Shown in pieces: positions 54,777 through 62,303 of a stretch of 64,000 bases of DNA. Every line of letters starts with the position of its first letter. Position 1 is the stretch's first letter. This DNA is from Flavobacteriales bacterium (GTDB taxonomy: Bacteria; Bacteroidota; Bacteroidia; UBA10329), in the NCBI GenBank assembly GCA_021739625.1, contig JAIPBJ010000003.1:1-64000 (forward strand), written 5' to 3'. The notes under the pieces were generated by a model. The model searched no databases, was not told the DNA's origin, and saw only the letters and a program-made list of their open reading frames with translations. The position numbers and the translations under genes are program-made.

Positions 54777-55796
54777 TCAATTCATCTTTTCCGGCAACAA
54801 CAGCCTTGCATTGCTGTGTGCATCGCCTGTGTCTGTCCTCACCACCGTAAGACCACCACTGCGGTGCTTGTCCCTTCCATATTGGTAGCGTCTGTCGTAA
54901 TAGTCGAGCAGCATATCGGCAACGGTTGCAAGGTCGCCTGTTTCCAGCAGTTCCAACGCTTTCTTTACACGGTCTCCCCCAAAATTCTGCTGCAGTTTCA
55001 CAATGGATGCGGCCAACAGACTGGTATCCACCGTTCCGTAATCGCGCACCAGCCTCTTCACACGTTCTGTTCTGGGAACGTCCAGTTCTATGGCAGGGGC
55101 CGCGTTCATGGCATTCCAAAGGTTCACTGGCAGGTAGGCCCTCCCGATGGTGAGGCTTTCGCTCTCTATCCAAATGGTGCGCTGTGGGTCGAGGGCATTG
55201 AGCTGCGTGAAGATGTCGTTCTGAAACTGTTCGCTGGTCGGCTGCGTGGGCATTCCCAATCCTCCGAAGGCCGACCCCCTATGATTGGCCAGCCCTTCGA
55301 GGTCAATGACCTGCTCGCCCATTTTGCGCAGGGCAAGCAGCACATCGGTCTTGCCCGAACCAGTGGGTCCTGAGAGCACCAGCAGCCGCCCCGGACCGAG
55401 GAATTGCTGCATGATGTGACCTCTGAATGCCTTGTAGCCACCTTCGAGCACCGTGCATTGTAGCCCCAACTGCCCGAAGAGCCATGCCATGCGGTTGCTG
55501 CGCATCCCTCCGCGCCAGCAATGCACCAGCAGTTTCCCGTCCACCGCCACCTCCTCTGCCCGCTTGGCCAGGGCGAGCATTCTGGGCCCCACGAACTCCA
55601 GCCCTTTCTCAATGGCATCCTTGCGGCCCTGTTGTTTATAGAGGGTTCCCACCTGTGCCCGCTCATCGTCAGAGAAAAGAGGGATGTTGAACGCACCGGG
55701 AATATGGCCTGCCACGAACTCGCCCGGTGAGCGCACATCTGCAATGGGAATGGATGCTCCCAATTGAAGGAACCTGTGAATGTCAACGCTCGTCAT
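54777..55796 (-). CDS. mnmH: tRNA 2-selenouridine synthase
   Basis: A 339-residue protein with an N-terminal rhodanese domain (about 1-125) whose catalytic C93 is in LLVHCWRGGMRS, and a C-terminal P-loop domain (GPTGSGKT, 143-150). It replaces sulfur with selenium in the wobble 2-thiouridine of tRNAs using selenophosphate from SelD. Upstream and in the same direction as selD. No selA or selB is seen here, so selenium use may be limited to tRNA. Confidence 0.93.
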   Translation of the reverse strand: MTSVDIHRFLQLGASIPIADVRSPGEFVAGHIPGAFNIPLFSDDERAQVGTLYKQQGRKDAIEKGLEFVGPRMLALAKRAEEVAVDGKLLVHCWRGGMRSNRMAWLFGQLGLQCTVLEGGYKAFRGHIMQQFLGPGRLLVLSGPTGSGKTDVLLALRKMGEQVIDLEGLANHRGSAFGGLGMPTQPTSEQFQNDIFTQLNALDPQRTIWIESESLTIGRAYLPVNLWNAMNAAPAIELDVPRTERVKRLVRDYGTVDTSLLAASIVKLQQNFGGDRVKKALELLETGDLATVADMLLDYYDRRYQYGRDKHRSGGLTVVRTDTGDAHSNARLLLPEKMN

Positions 55797-55854
55797 GGTG
55801 CGACAAAGGTGAGTGCAAACGTTGGTCCGGTCACTTCCAGCAGCAGCGGGAAGT

Positions 55855-56030
55855 CTTACTTTTTTGATTCCCTGACAGGGCCGTCAACCCATCAACAGAG
55901 ATCATTTGACCATCTACAAGGCCAATCAACCCGCTGGAAAGACTTTTCTGGCCGTCTGCAAGGCCGAGCAAAACACCGGAAAAACTTTTCTGGCCATCTG
56001 TCGGGCCAAGCAACCCACTGGAAAGACTCA
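55855..56030. repeat. 42-bp tandem repeat (minisatellite B), four units
   Basis: Units start at 55855, 55897, 55939 and 55981, each 42 bp, with a short fifth remnant running into the metF stop. The best conserved core is aagacttttctggccgtctg followed by caaggccgagcaaaacaccg; units keep an inverted GGCC...GGCC or TGGCC...GGCCA pair. The frame stays open through the array because the period is divisible by three, but there is no gene signature. It occupies the mnmH-metF gap. Confidence 0.75.
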
Positions 56031-56981
56031 GAACACCTCGGCCGCCACGGCCTTGGTCGCCTCTGACCTACCCATCGTGTAGAAATGGATGCTCGGCACA
56101 TTGGCGGCAATCAGCTCCCTGCACTGTTGGATGCACCACTCCACGCCCACGCGCTGGGCATCCTCATTGGTGCGGCACTGTTCAACGGCCTCGAACAGGT
56201 CGTGGGGCAGGTCGATGTGGAACATGCTGGGCAGCACACGGGTCTGCGATCTTGCAGTCAGCGGCTTGATGCCCGGAATGATGGGGACATTGATGCCCGC
56301 AGCGCGGCAGTCGTCCACAAAACGGAAATAGGCAGCGTTGTCGAAGAACATCTGGGTGACGATATACTCCGCGCCAGCATCCACCTTCTGTTTCAGATAG
56401 CGGAGGTCGGCCTTGCGGTTCGGTGCCTTGATGTGCTTCTCAGGATAGCCTGCCACCCCGATGCAGAAATTCGTGTGCTCCACATCCTTGAGGTCATCGT
56501 CAAGGAAACGGCCACGGTTCATGTCCACTATCTGTCCCACCAGTTCATTGGCATAGGCATGGCCGCCATCCTCGGGACTGAAATCGCGCTCGGTCTTTAT
56601 GCAGTCGCCTTGCAGTGCCAACACGTTGTCGATGCCCAGAAAGCTGAGGTCGATGAGCGCGTTCTCGGTCTCCTCTCGTGTGAATCCTCCGCAGATGATG
56701 TGCGGTATGGCATCGATCCCGAACCGGTGCATGATGGCCGCACAGATGCCCACCGTGCCCGGTCGCTTGCGTATGCTGACCTTCTCCAGAAATCCCCCAT
56801 CACGCTTCTTATAGACATACTCCTCGCGGTGGTAGGTCACGTCCACAAAGGCAGGTCTGAACTCCATCAAAGGTTCAATTCCCTTGAACAGCGTGTCTAT
56901 TCCCTTGCCTTTGAGCGGTGGGAGTATCTCAATGGAGAAGAGTGTGCCCTTGGCCCTTTGCAGATGCTCGGTGACTTTCAT
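56028..56981 (-). CDS. metF: Methylenetetrahydrofolate reductase
   Basis: A 317-residue FAD-dependent TIM-barrel enzyme that reduces 5,10-methylene-THF to 5-methyl-THF, the methyl donor of MetH. Blocks are FSIEILPPLKGKG, FVDVTYHREEYV, IDNVLALQGD with GFTREETENAL, and EYIVTQMFFDNAAYFRFVDD. Length fits the bacterial family. In many Bacteroidota metF accompanies metH; here it is 42 kb away from metH module 2 and has no visible SAM riboswitch. Confidence 0.95.
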   Translation of the reverse strand: MKVTEHLQRAKGTLFSIEILPPLKGKGIDTLFKGIEPLMEFRPAFVDVTYHREEYVYKKRDGGFLEKVSIRKRPGTVGICAAIMHRFGIDAIPHIICGGFTREETENALIDLSFLGIDNVLALQGDCIKTERDFSPEDGGHAYANELVGQIVDMNRGRFLDDDLKDVEHTNFCIGVAGYPEKHIKAPNRKADLRYLKQKVDAGAEYIVTQMFFDNAAYFRFVDDCRAAGINVPIIPGIKPLTARSQTRVLPSMFHIDLPHDLFEAVEQCRTNEDAQRVGVEWCIQQCRELIAANVPSIHFYTMGRSEATKAVAAEVF

Positions 56982-57001
56982 GTGCTATGCGTGCAAATAC
57001 A

Positions 57002-57035
57002 ACATCCGCTGGACCCTCAGGTTCTCAGCGGATGT
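57002..57035. terminator. Perfect hairpin between metF and the T9SS gene
   Basis: ACATCCGCTG and CAGCGGATGT form a 10-bp stem with a 14-nt loop in the 78-bp gap. The T-run is weak on the minus strand, so termination is likely but not certain. Confidence 0.5.
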
Positions 57036-57059
57036 CGGAATGGATGATTGAATGTCCGG

Positions 57060-59942
57060 TCAATTGGCGTTGCCTCCCACTTTGTGTACAAACCCGGTGA
57101 TAGGGTCGTAGCCCTGACGGCTGAGGACGTAGTAATACACGCCATCGGCTGCACCGTCCCCGGTCCAAGGGCTGAGGTGATAATCGTCCTGGTCGAGGCA
57201 AAGGCGGCCCCAGCGGTCAAAGATCTTCATGTTGTTGCCCGGATGCAGGTCAAGCGCGTCCACATTGAAGAAACTGTTGTCAGGCACGTTTGAGTTGGGG
57301 TTGAACACGTTGGGAAGGATGATGTTGCAGTTGATGACCTGATAGGTGTACGAATCCTCCGCCTCACCACAGAAGTTCGCCACCGAGATGGTCACGGTGA
57401 ACATGCTGTCCAATGGGCTGTATGCCAACGAATCTGTACCATACACCAACAGCGAATCCTTGTCAACACCATAAGGCGACCAGTTCACAGCATCATGGAA
57501 ATCGGTGTTGATGGTATAGGTCAGGAGAAGATCCCCTTCCACACAGATACGGTTGGTGTCGGATGCGATGACAATGGTCGGTGCCGGGGCGAAGGTCACA
57601 CTCCAATCATGGGTGGTGCCACATTCCGTGTCCGTGTATGTGAACGCATAATTCCCGGCCACGCTCGCTGTGGCGGTCGGAGTCTCGCTCTGCGCATCAG
57701 GGCTGAAGGTCACGTTGCCACCTGTAGGGCCGGTATAGCTCCATGCACCCCCTTCGCGGCTTCCGGCAGCATAGAGCTCCGCATTGTCCTGAAGACAGGC
57801 CTCCAATTGGCCGGTGACATTCACATTCACCACCCTCACCGTGGCCGCGCTTGTGGCACTGCCACAATCGTTGGTAACGACCACCTGAACCCCAGTGGTC
57901 TGGGTCACGCTGTCCAAGATCAATTCCTGTGTGGTCACTGCTCCGGGAGTCCACAGATAGGTGGCGTTGATGCCCGTGTTGAGGGCATTGAAACTCACGT
58001 CAGTTCCGGGACAGACGGTGTCGGTCCCAAGCGGCACGGTCTCGGGCGCCTGGGCGAAGAGCACCTCCATCGTATCGGCCTGACCGCAGTAGTCCGAGGT
58101 GTAGATGAAGGTGTAAGTGCCCTGTTGGTTCACAGTGACGGTCGGATTTCGGCTGAGTGCATTCGGGCTGAATGTTGCGGTCGCCCCTGCTCCTGGACTG
58201 ATGTAAGTCCACCCGCCAATGATGTCATAATCTGCTGCCAGCAGCGGCACACTGAGACCACAGTTGAAGAGGTCGTTGAATGAAGTAAGATTGGGCACCA
58301 CGTTGATGGTCACTGTGGTGTCATAGGTACATCCGAAATCGTCCGTGACCCGGAAAGTATAGCTGTAGTTGCCGGGTTCAGCGGGCTGAACCTCAATTGC
58401 AGAGTCTCCGATAGTGGCTACAATGGTGGGATCGATCACCCAGTTCTGCTCAACAATGGTTGGCGTGTAGGGCGGGGTGGCCGCCAAGCCATCAATGTCA
58501 GCACTGAAGTCCAATCCCCAACTGAAAATGAAGCCATCGTCAGAACCCAGATTGTCAGTGATGGTGATGGTCCATTCACCATTGACAGGGCATCCCACCA
58601 GATCATTGAAGGACTCGAAGGGCGTGTAGGTGCCGGGCGTCATTGAATTACCTGTTGGATTGCCGGCAGTGACGTGATTGCCGAGCGTATTCTCCTGAAG
58701 GATGGTTCCCCAAACGGCCGAGTTCGAGAAACAGTAGTCGGCACCGACACCGGGCTGACCATTTGAATTCACAAAATCTATAGGACTGCCGAGGAAAGTG
58801 TTCGTGCCTCCGGGATATTGCTTAAGAATGATAGTCTGTCCGTTGGGGCAGGTCAATTCTATTTCCAGATCGCCCAAATAGGAGTGCTCCATGTTCACAC
58901 ACAGTTGCTCAAGGTCGTCAGGGCCTTCAATGGTTTGACCGGGCGCATATCCCGCTATGGTAATATCTGTCTGATAAGAAACGCCATTGCCATCGGGCAG
59001 ATAGAGTTGTGTGCCGAATGTTCCTCCGGAAAGAAAATAACCCTCAGTGGGGGTGACCACCCCATTGATGATGGTGGATTCTCCCAGACAGATGGTATCG
59101 TTCACTGCTGCCGTTCCTTCAAATGAAGGCGTTGTGCCCACACGGACGCGGGCCACGGTATATTCTTCCTGACCTTGAATGTCCCTTGCAGTGAGATAGA
59201 TGAGATAACCGGCCTGCTGATCGAACGGGTAGTAGATGGTATCGAGACCGACACCCTCGAAACTGGTGCCATCGCCCATCACCCATTTGAAGAACATGTT
59301 GGAATTCTCCTGCACGTAACCGCCATTACCAGCACCGGAATAGGCGTAGTCGCCCACCGCATAGAACATGACGGAATCTGACTGGCAAATATCCACGAAT
59401 CCTGTGTCTGTCGGCTCAGCATTGGGAATCGATTGAATGGACACGGAGTACGGTTGCCAAACTGTCTGGCACTCCACCGTGCCCGACCAGCCTTCTGTCT
59501 CATCGGCAGCATTCGAAACGAACCGCAGAGTAAGACAGCCCGTGGCGTTGTCCAAGGTTGAAGAGATGATGATCCCATTAGGGTCTGTGGCAGAGTTGAA
59601 TGCCCCAATCAGCGGAGCACTGGTATTCAGACCGTCATAGATGAAAAGCGTGTCGGATTCGTGGATGTCCCAAACGCTGCCCCCGGCAACATCAGCGAAG
59701 AAATTGACACTGTTGCCACCGTCTGAGCAGAATGTGATGGTGAAATCCTCATTGGGCAGATAACCTGTGCCTCCGGCATCTGAGTCGGTGAATGTCACCG
59801 AAGTGCCTGCGCAGCTCACATCCTGCGAACCACCATCAGAAATGGGAACAGTCTGCGCTTGAGCGGAAAATGCAATGACTGCCGACAGGATCAGGCTGCC
59901 GAAGAGGGAATTTGTAATGTGCATGAGATGGGTTTTGCCCAC
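57060..59942 (-). CDS. T9SS-secreted CUB/P-domain/PKD surface protein
   Basis: A 960-residue protein (954 if it begins at the ATG at 59924) with a signal peptide (FSAQAQ near residue 30), a CUB-like domain (about 40-160; DVSCAGTSVTFTDSDAGGTG), a PKD-like part with ARDIQGQEEYTVARV (200-270), a proprotein-convertase P-type beta domain (about 335-490; LCVNMEHSYLGDLEIELTCP) and several Ig-like repeats. It ends in a type B T9SS sorting domain (FNPNSNVPDNSFFNVDALDL to MKIFDRWGRLCLDQ). No protease domain is present despite the P-domain, so adhesion is the likely role. Just downstream of a small secreted protein gene. Confidence 0.88.
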   Translation of the reverse strand: MGKTHLMHITNSLFGSLILSAVIAFSAQAQTVPISDGGSQDVSCAGTSVTFTDSDAGGTGYLPNEDFTITFCSDGGNSVNFFADVAGGSVWDIHESDTLFIYDGLNTSAPLIGAFNSATDPNGIIISSTLDNATGCLTLRFVSNAADETEGWSGTVECQTVWQPYSVSIQSIPNAEPTDTGFVDICQSDSVMFYAVGDYAYSGAGNGGYVQENSNMFFKWVMGDGTSFEGVGLDTIYYPFDQQAGYLIYLTARDIQGQEEYTVARVRVGTTPSFEGTAAVNDTICLGESTIINGVVTPTEGYFLSGGTFGTQLYLPDGNGVSYQTDITIAGYAPGQTIEGPDDLEQLCVNMEHSYLGDLEIELTCPNGQTIILKQYPGGTNTFLGSPIDFVNSNGQPGVGADYCFSNSAVWGTILQENTLGNHVTAGNPTGNSMTPGTYTPFESFNDLVGCPVNGEWTITITDNLGSDDGFIFSWGLDFSADIDGLAATPPYTPTIVEQNWVIDPTIVATIGDSAIEVQPAEPGNYSYTFRVTDDFGCTYDTTVTINVVPNLTSFNDLFNCGLSVPLLAADYDIIGGWTYISPGAGATATFSPNALSRNPTVTVNQQGTYTFIYTSDYCGQADTMEVLFAQAPETVPLGTDTVCPGTDVSFNALNTGINATYLWTPGAVTTQELILDSVTQTTGVQVVVTNDCGSATSAATVRVVNVNVTGQLEACLQDNAELYAAGSREGGAWSYTGPTGGNVTFSPDAQSETPTATASVAGNYAFTYTDTECGTTHDWSVTFAPAPTIVIASDTNRICVEGDLLLTYTINTDFHDAVNWSPYGVDKDSLLVYGTDSLAYSPLDSMFTVTISVANFCGEAEDSYTYQVINCNIILPNVFNPNSNVPDNSFFNVDALDLHPGNNMKIFDRWGRLCLDQDDYHLSPWTGDGAADGVYYYVLSRQGYDPITGFVHKVGGNAN

Positions 59943-59959
59943 TTGATGTGGTGCAATGA

Positions 59960-60355
59960 TTACTTGGATGCCTTATCGAAGGCCGTTTTCACTTCGCTTT
60001 TTGGAAGGAGGGCCAGCATTTTGCCCGACATTCCCTCGATCAGGTAATACTGACGGGCGAAATCATGCTGAGGCAGATCGAGCGCAAGCAGGTTGATGTC
60101 CTTCGCATCGAGACTCTTGAGTGTGATGCTCTGCTGAATGCCGTCTTCCTTCCCCTTCGGAATATCCATGATCTGATATCCATTGTCTAGATAGAAGTTC
60201 CAATAGGCCAGCGTGGCGGCATCGTTCTTCGCCATTTCTGTGAGCTCTTTCTTGCTGAACTTGGCGGTGAGCCGCTTGTCAAAATCCTGTGCCTGCGCAA
60301 CGACAGCACTGAGAACAAACGTGGCAGTGATGACCGAAAGGAGAATTGATCTCAT
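59960..60355 (-). CDS. Hypothetical small secreted protein
   Basis: A 131-residue protein with a signal peptide (ATFVLSAVVAQAQ). The mature part has KLTEMAKNDAATLAYWNFYL-like helices and IQQSITLKSLDAKDINLLAL strands; the pattern of a short helix pair plus sheet recurs in secreted Bacteroidota proteins of unknown function. A -7 box lies 26 bp upstream. It probably forms a transcript with the T9SS gene 17 bp downstream. Confidence 0.65.
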   Translation of the reverse strand: MRSILLSVITATFVLSAVVAQAQDFDKRLTAKFSKKELTEMAKNDAATLAYWNFYLDNGYQIMDIPKGKEDGIQQSITLKSLDAKDINLLALDLPQHDFARQYYLIEGMSGKMLALLPKSEVKTAFDKASK

Positions 60356-60380
60356 GTTTTTCTTGTTTAGAAGTAGGCGG

Positions 60381-60388
60381 CAAATTTA
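60381..60388 (-). promoter_or_regulatory. -7 promoter box for the small secreted protein
   Basis: TAAATTTG on the minus strand fits TAnnTTTG and lies 26 bp before the start codon. Confidence 0.5.
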
Positions 60389-60472
60389 ACAATAGGGGCA
60401 TACCGACAGCGACCGACCGCACCGTTGACGGTATATTGCTTTTGGGGTTGTGCGCTGTGAACATGAAAAGCT

Positions 60473-60480
60473 TACATTTG
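60473..60480 (+). promoter_or_regulatory. -7 promoter box for rimP-nusA-infB
   Basis: TACATTTG fits TAnnTTTG; GTTG at 60447 could be the -33 element with a 22-bp spacer. The transcript would begin just before the attenuator hairpin at 60502. Confidence 0.55.
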
Positions 60481-60501
60481 CCCCGCGAAATGGAAAAGGA
60501 G

Positions 60502-60526
60502 AAGGGGACACGCAGTCCCCTTTTTT
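60502..60526 (+). terminator. Attenuator-like hairpin directly before rimP
   Basis: AAGGGGAC and GTCCCCTT form an 8-bp stem around ACGCA, followed by TTTTTT up to 60526; the rimP ATG begins at 60528. The hairpin lies downstream of the promoter, so it would stop transcription before the operon unless overridden. Autoregulation by NusA is a natural possibility and is inference. Confidence 0.7.
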
Positions 60527-60527
60527 A

Positions 60528-60986
60528 ATGATGATAACAGAGGCTCAGATCACCGCACTTGTTGAGGAACGCATTGCCGACTCAGACCGCTTCATTGTGG
60601 CGGTGCGGGTGCTTGCGGGCAACCGCATCAGGGTGTTCGTTGACGGCCTGAGCGGTGTTACTGTGCGCGACTGTGTTCAGATAAGCCGCCACATTGAGGG
60701 CAGCCTCGACCGCGAGGTGGAGGACTTCGAGCTGGAGGTGTCCACACCAGGACTTACCGAACCGCTGACACACCCCCTTCAATATGTGAAGAACATCGGT
60801 CGAAGCCTTAAGGTGGAGACCAACGAGGGAGTGACCGTGAAAGGCGAGGTACTTACCGCAGATGCCGAGCAGGTCACCATTATGCCTGAGCAGAAGAAAT
60901 TGAAAAAGAATGAAGAGCAGCCCGGTGCGGTATCTATCGGGCTTCAACAGATAAAACAAGCCAAGACAGTAATTTCCTTCAACTAA
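60528..60986 (+). CDS. rimP: Ribosome maturation factor RimP
   Basis: A 152-residue factor for 30S subunit maturation, with the N-terminal alpha/beta domain (ITALVEERIADSDRFIVAVR; GLSGVTVRDCVQISRHIEGS) and the VSTPGLTEPLTHP segment. The ATG at 60528 (or 60531) is chosen since the upstream in-frame part covers the promoter and hairpin. It is followed by nusA after 5 bp. Confidence 0.92.
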   Translation: MMITEAQITALVEERIADSDRFIVAVRVLAGNRIRVFVDGLSGVTVRDCVQISRHIEGSLDREVEDFELEVSTPGLTEPLTHPLQYVKNIGRSLKVETNEGVTVKGEVLTADAEQVTIMPEQKKLKKNEEQPGAVSIGLQQIKQAKTVISFN

Positions 60987-60991
60987 AACAG

Positions 60992-62230
60992 ATGAAAAAC
61001 CTCAATCTGGTAGAATCCTTTCAGGAATTCAAAGAATTCAAGAACATCGACAGGGTGACCCTGATGAACATCATGGAGGACGTGTTCAAGAGTGTGCTGG
61101 AGAAGCAGTTCGGAACACAGGAGAACATCGATGTGATCGTGAACGTGGAAAAGGGTGACCTTGAAATATACCGCACACGTGAGATTGTTGAGAACGGTGA
61201 GGTGGAGGATCCCCTCACACAGATAGAGCTATCTGCGGCACTGAAGATCCAGGACGACTTTGAAGTGGGTGAAGACTGCTCTGAGCCTGTCCAATTGGAG
61301 CACTTCGGGCGCAGGGCCGTGCTGGCCATCCGTCAGAATCTGGTGGGCCGCCTGATGGATCTGGAGAAGGACAACATCTTCCGTAAGTATAAGGACCGCG
61401 AAGGCGAGCTCTTCACTGGTGAGGTGTATCAGATATGGAAGCGGGAGGCCCTAATCCTGGATGATGAGGGCAATGAGCTGGTGCTTCCCAAGGGAGAGCA
61501 GATTCCCAGCGACTATTTCAAGAAGGGTGAGACCGTGAAAGCGGTGATCAAAGAAGTGGAGATGGTGAACAACAATCCGCGCGTTGTGCTGTCGCGTACG
61601 GATCCAAGGTTCATCGAACGTCTGTTCGAGAATGAGGTGCCTGAGGTGTTCGATGGCCTCATCACCATCAAGAAGATTGTCCGAGTGCCGGGCGAGCGTG
61701 CCAAGGTGGCTGTTGAGTCTTATGATGACCGCGTGGACCCCGTGGGCGCATGTGTGGGCATGAAAGGCTCACGTATCCACGGCATCGTCCGCGAGCTGAA
61801 GAACGAGAACATCGATGTGATCAACTTCACCAACAACACCCCGCTGTTCATCCAAAGGGCGCTGAGCCCTGCCAAGATCACCCGTTTGGAAATCAAGGAA
61901 GAGACCAAGCGCGTGGATGTGTTCCTGAAGCCCGATCAGGTCTCATTGGCCATTGGCAAAGGCGGTTTCAACATACGATTGGCCGGTCAGCTCACGGGTT
62001 ATGAGATTGATGTGTACCGCGATTCGGAGTCCGATCAGGAAGATGTCGATCTCGAGGAATTTGCCGATGAGATTGAAGGATGGGTGCTTGACGCGCTGAA
62101 AGCCGTTGGTTTCGACACGGCCAAGAGTGTGCTTCAGGTGACCCGCGAGGATTTGGTGAAACGCACCGACCTCGAAGAGGAGACCATCGATGACATTCTA
62201 CGCGTACTGCGCGCTGAGTTTGAAGACTGA
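60992..62230 (+). CDS. nusA: Transcription termination/antitermination factor NusA
   Basis: A 412-residue RNA-polymerase-associated factor controlling pausing, termination and antitermination. Order: N-terminal polymerase-binding domain (about 1-125), S1 (about 130-200; GELFTGEVYQIWKREALIL), KH1/KH2 (about 210-345; VGACVGMKGSRIHGIVRELK, LAIGKGGFNIRLAGQLTGYE) and a short C-terminal region ending in an acidic helix-hairpin-like segment (about 365-412). It lacks the long E. coli-type acidic repeats, as usual in Bacteroidota. Confidence 0.95.
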   Translation: MKNLNLVESFQEFKEFKNIDRVTLMNIMEDVFKSVLEKQFGTQENIDVIVNVEKGDLEIYRTREIVENGEVEDPLTQIELSAALKIQDDFEVGEDCSEPVQLEHFGRRAVLAIRQNLVGRLMDLEKDNIFRKYKDREGELFTGEVYQIWKREALILDDEGNELVLPKGEQIPSDYFKKGETVKAVIKEVEMVNNNPRVVLSRTDPRFIERLFENEVPEVFDGLITIKKIVRVPGERAKVAVESYDDRVDPVGACVGMKGSRIHGIVRELKNENIDVINFTNNTPLFIQRALSPAKITRLEIKEETKRVDVFLKPDQVSLAIGKGGFNIRLAGQLTGYEIDVYRDSESDQEDVDLEEFADEIEGWVLDALKAVGFDTAKSVLQVTREDLVKRTDLEEETIDDILRVLRAEFED

Positions 62231-62303
62231 GCCATGTGAGCGAACGTCAGGCCGCAAGGGCCGGAGCAGGAGAGAGACAATGCAGAAATGATAAAAAGTG
62301 CAA

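Noticed and set aside
54712-55173. N-terminal extension of selD
   Set aside because: It overlaps mnmH completely in another frame and has no similarity to SelD; the family N-terminus begins at 54711.
55764-56066. A 100-residue repeat protein between mnmH and metF
   Set aside because: It begins within mnmH, ends within metF on the opposite strand, and is a by-product of the 42-bp array.
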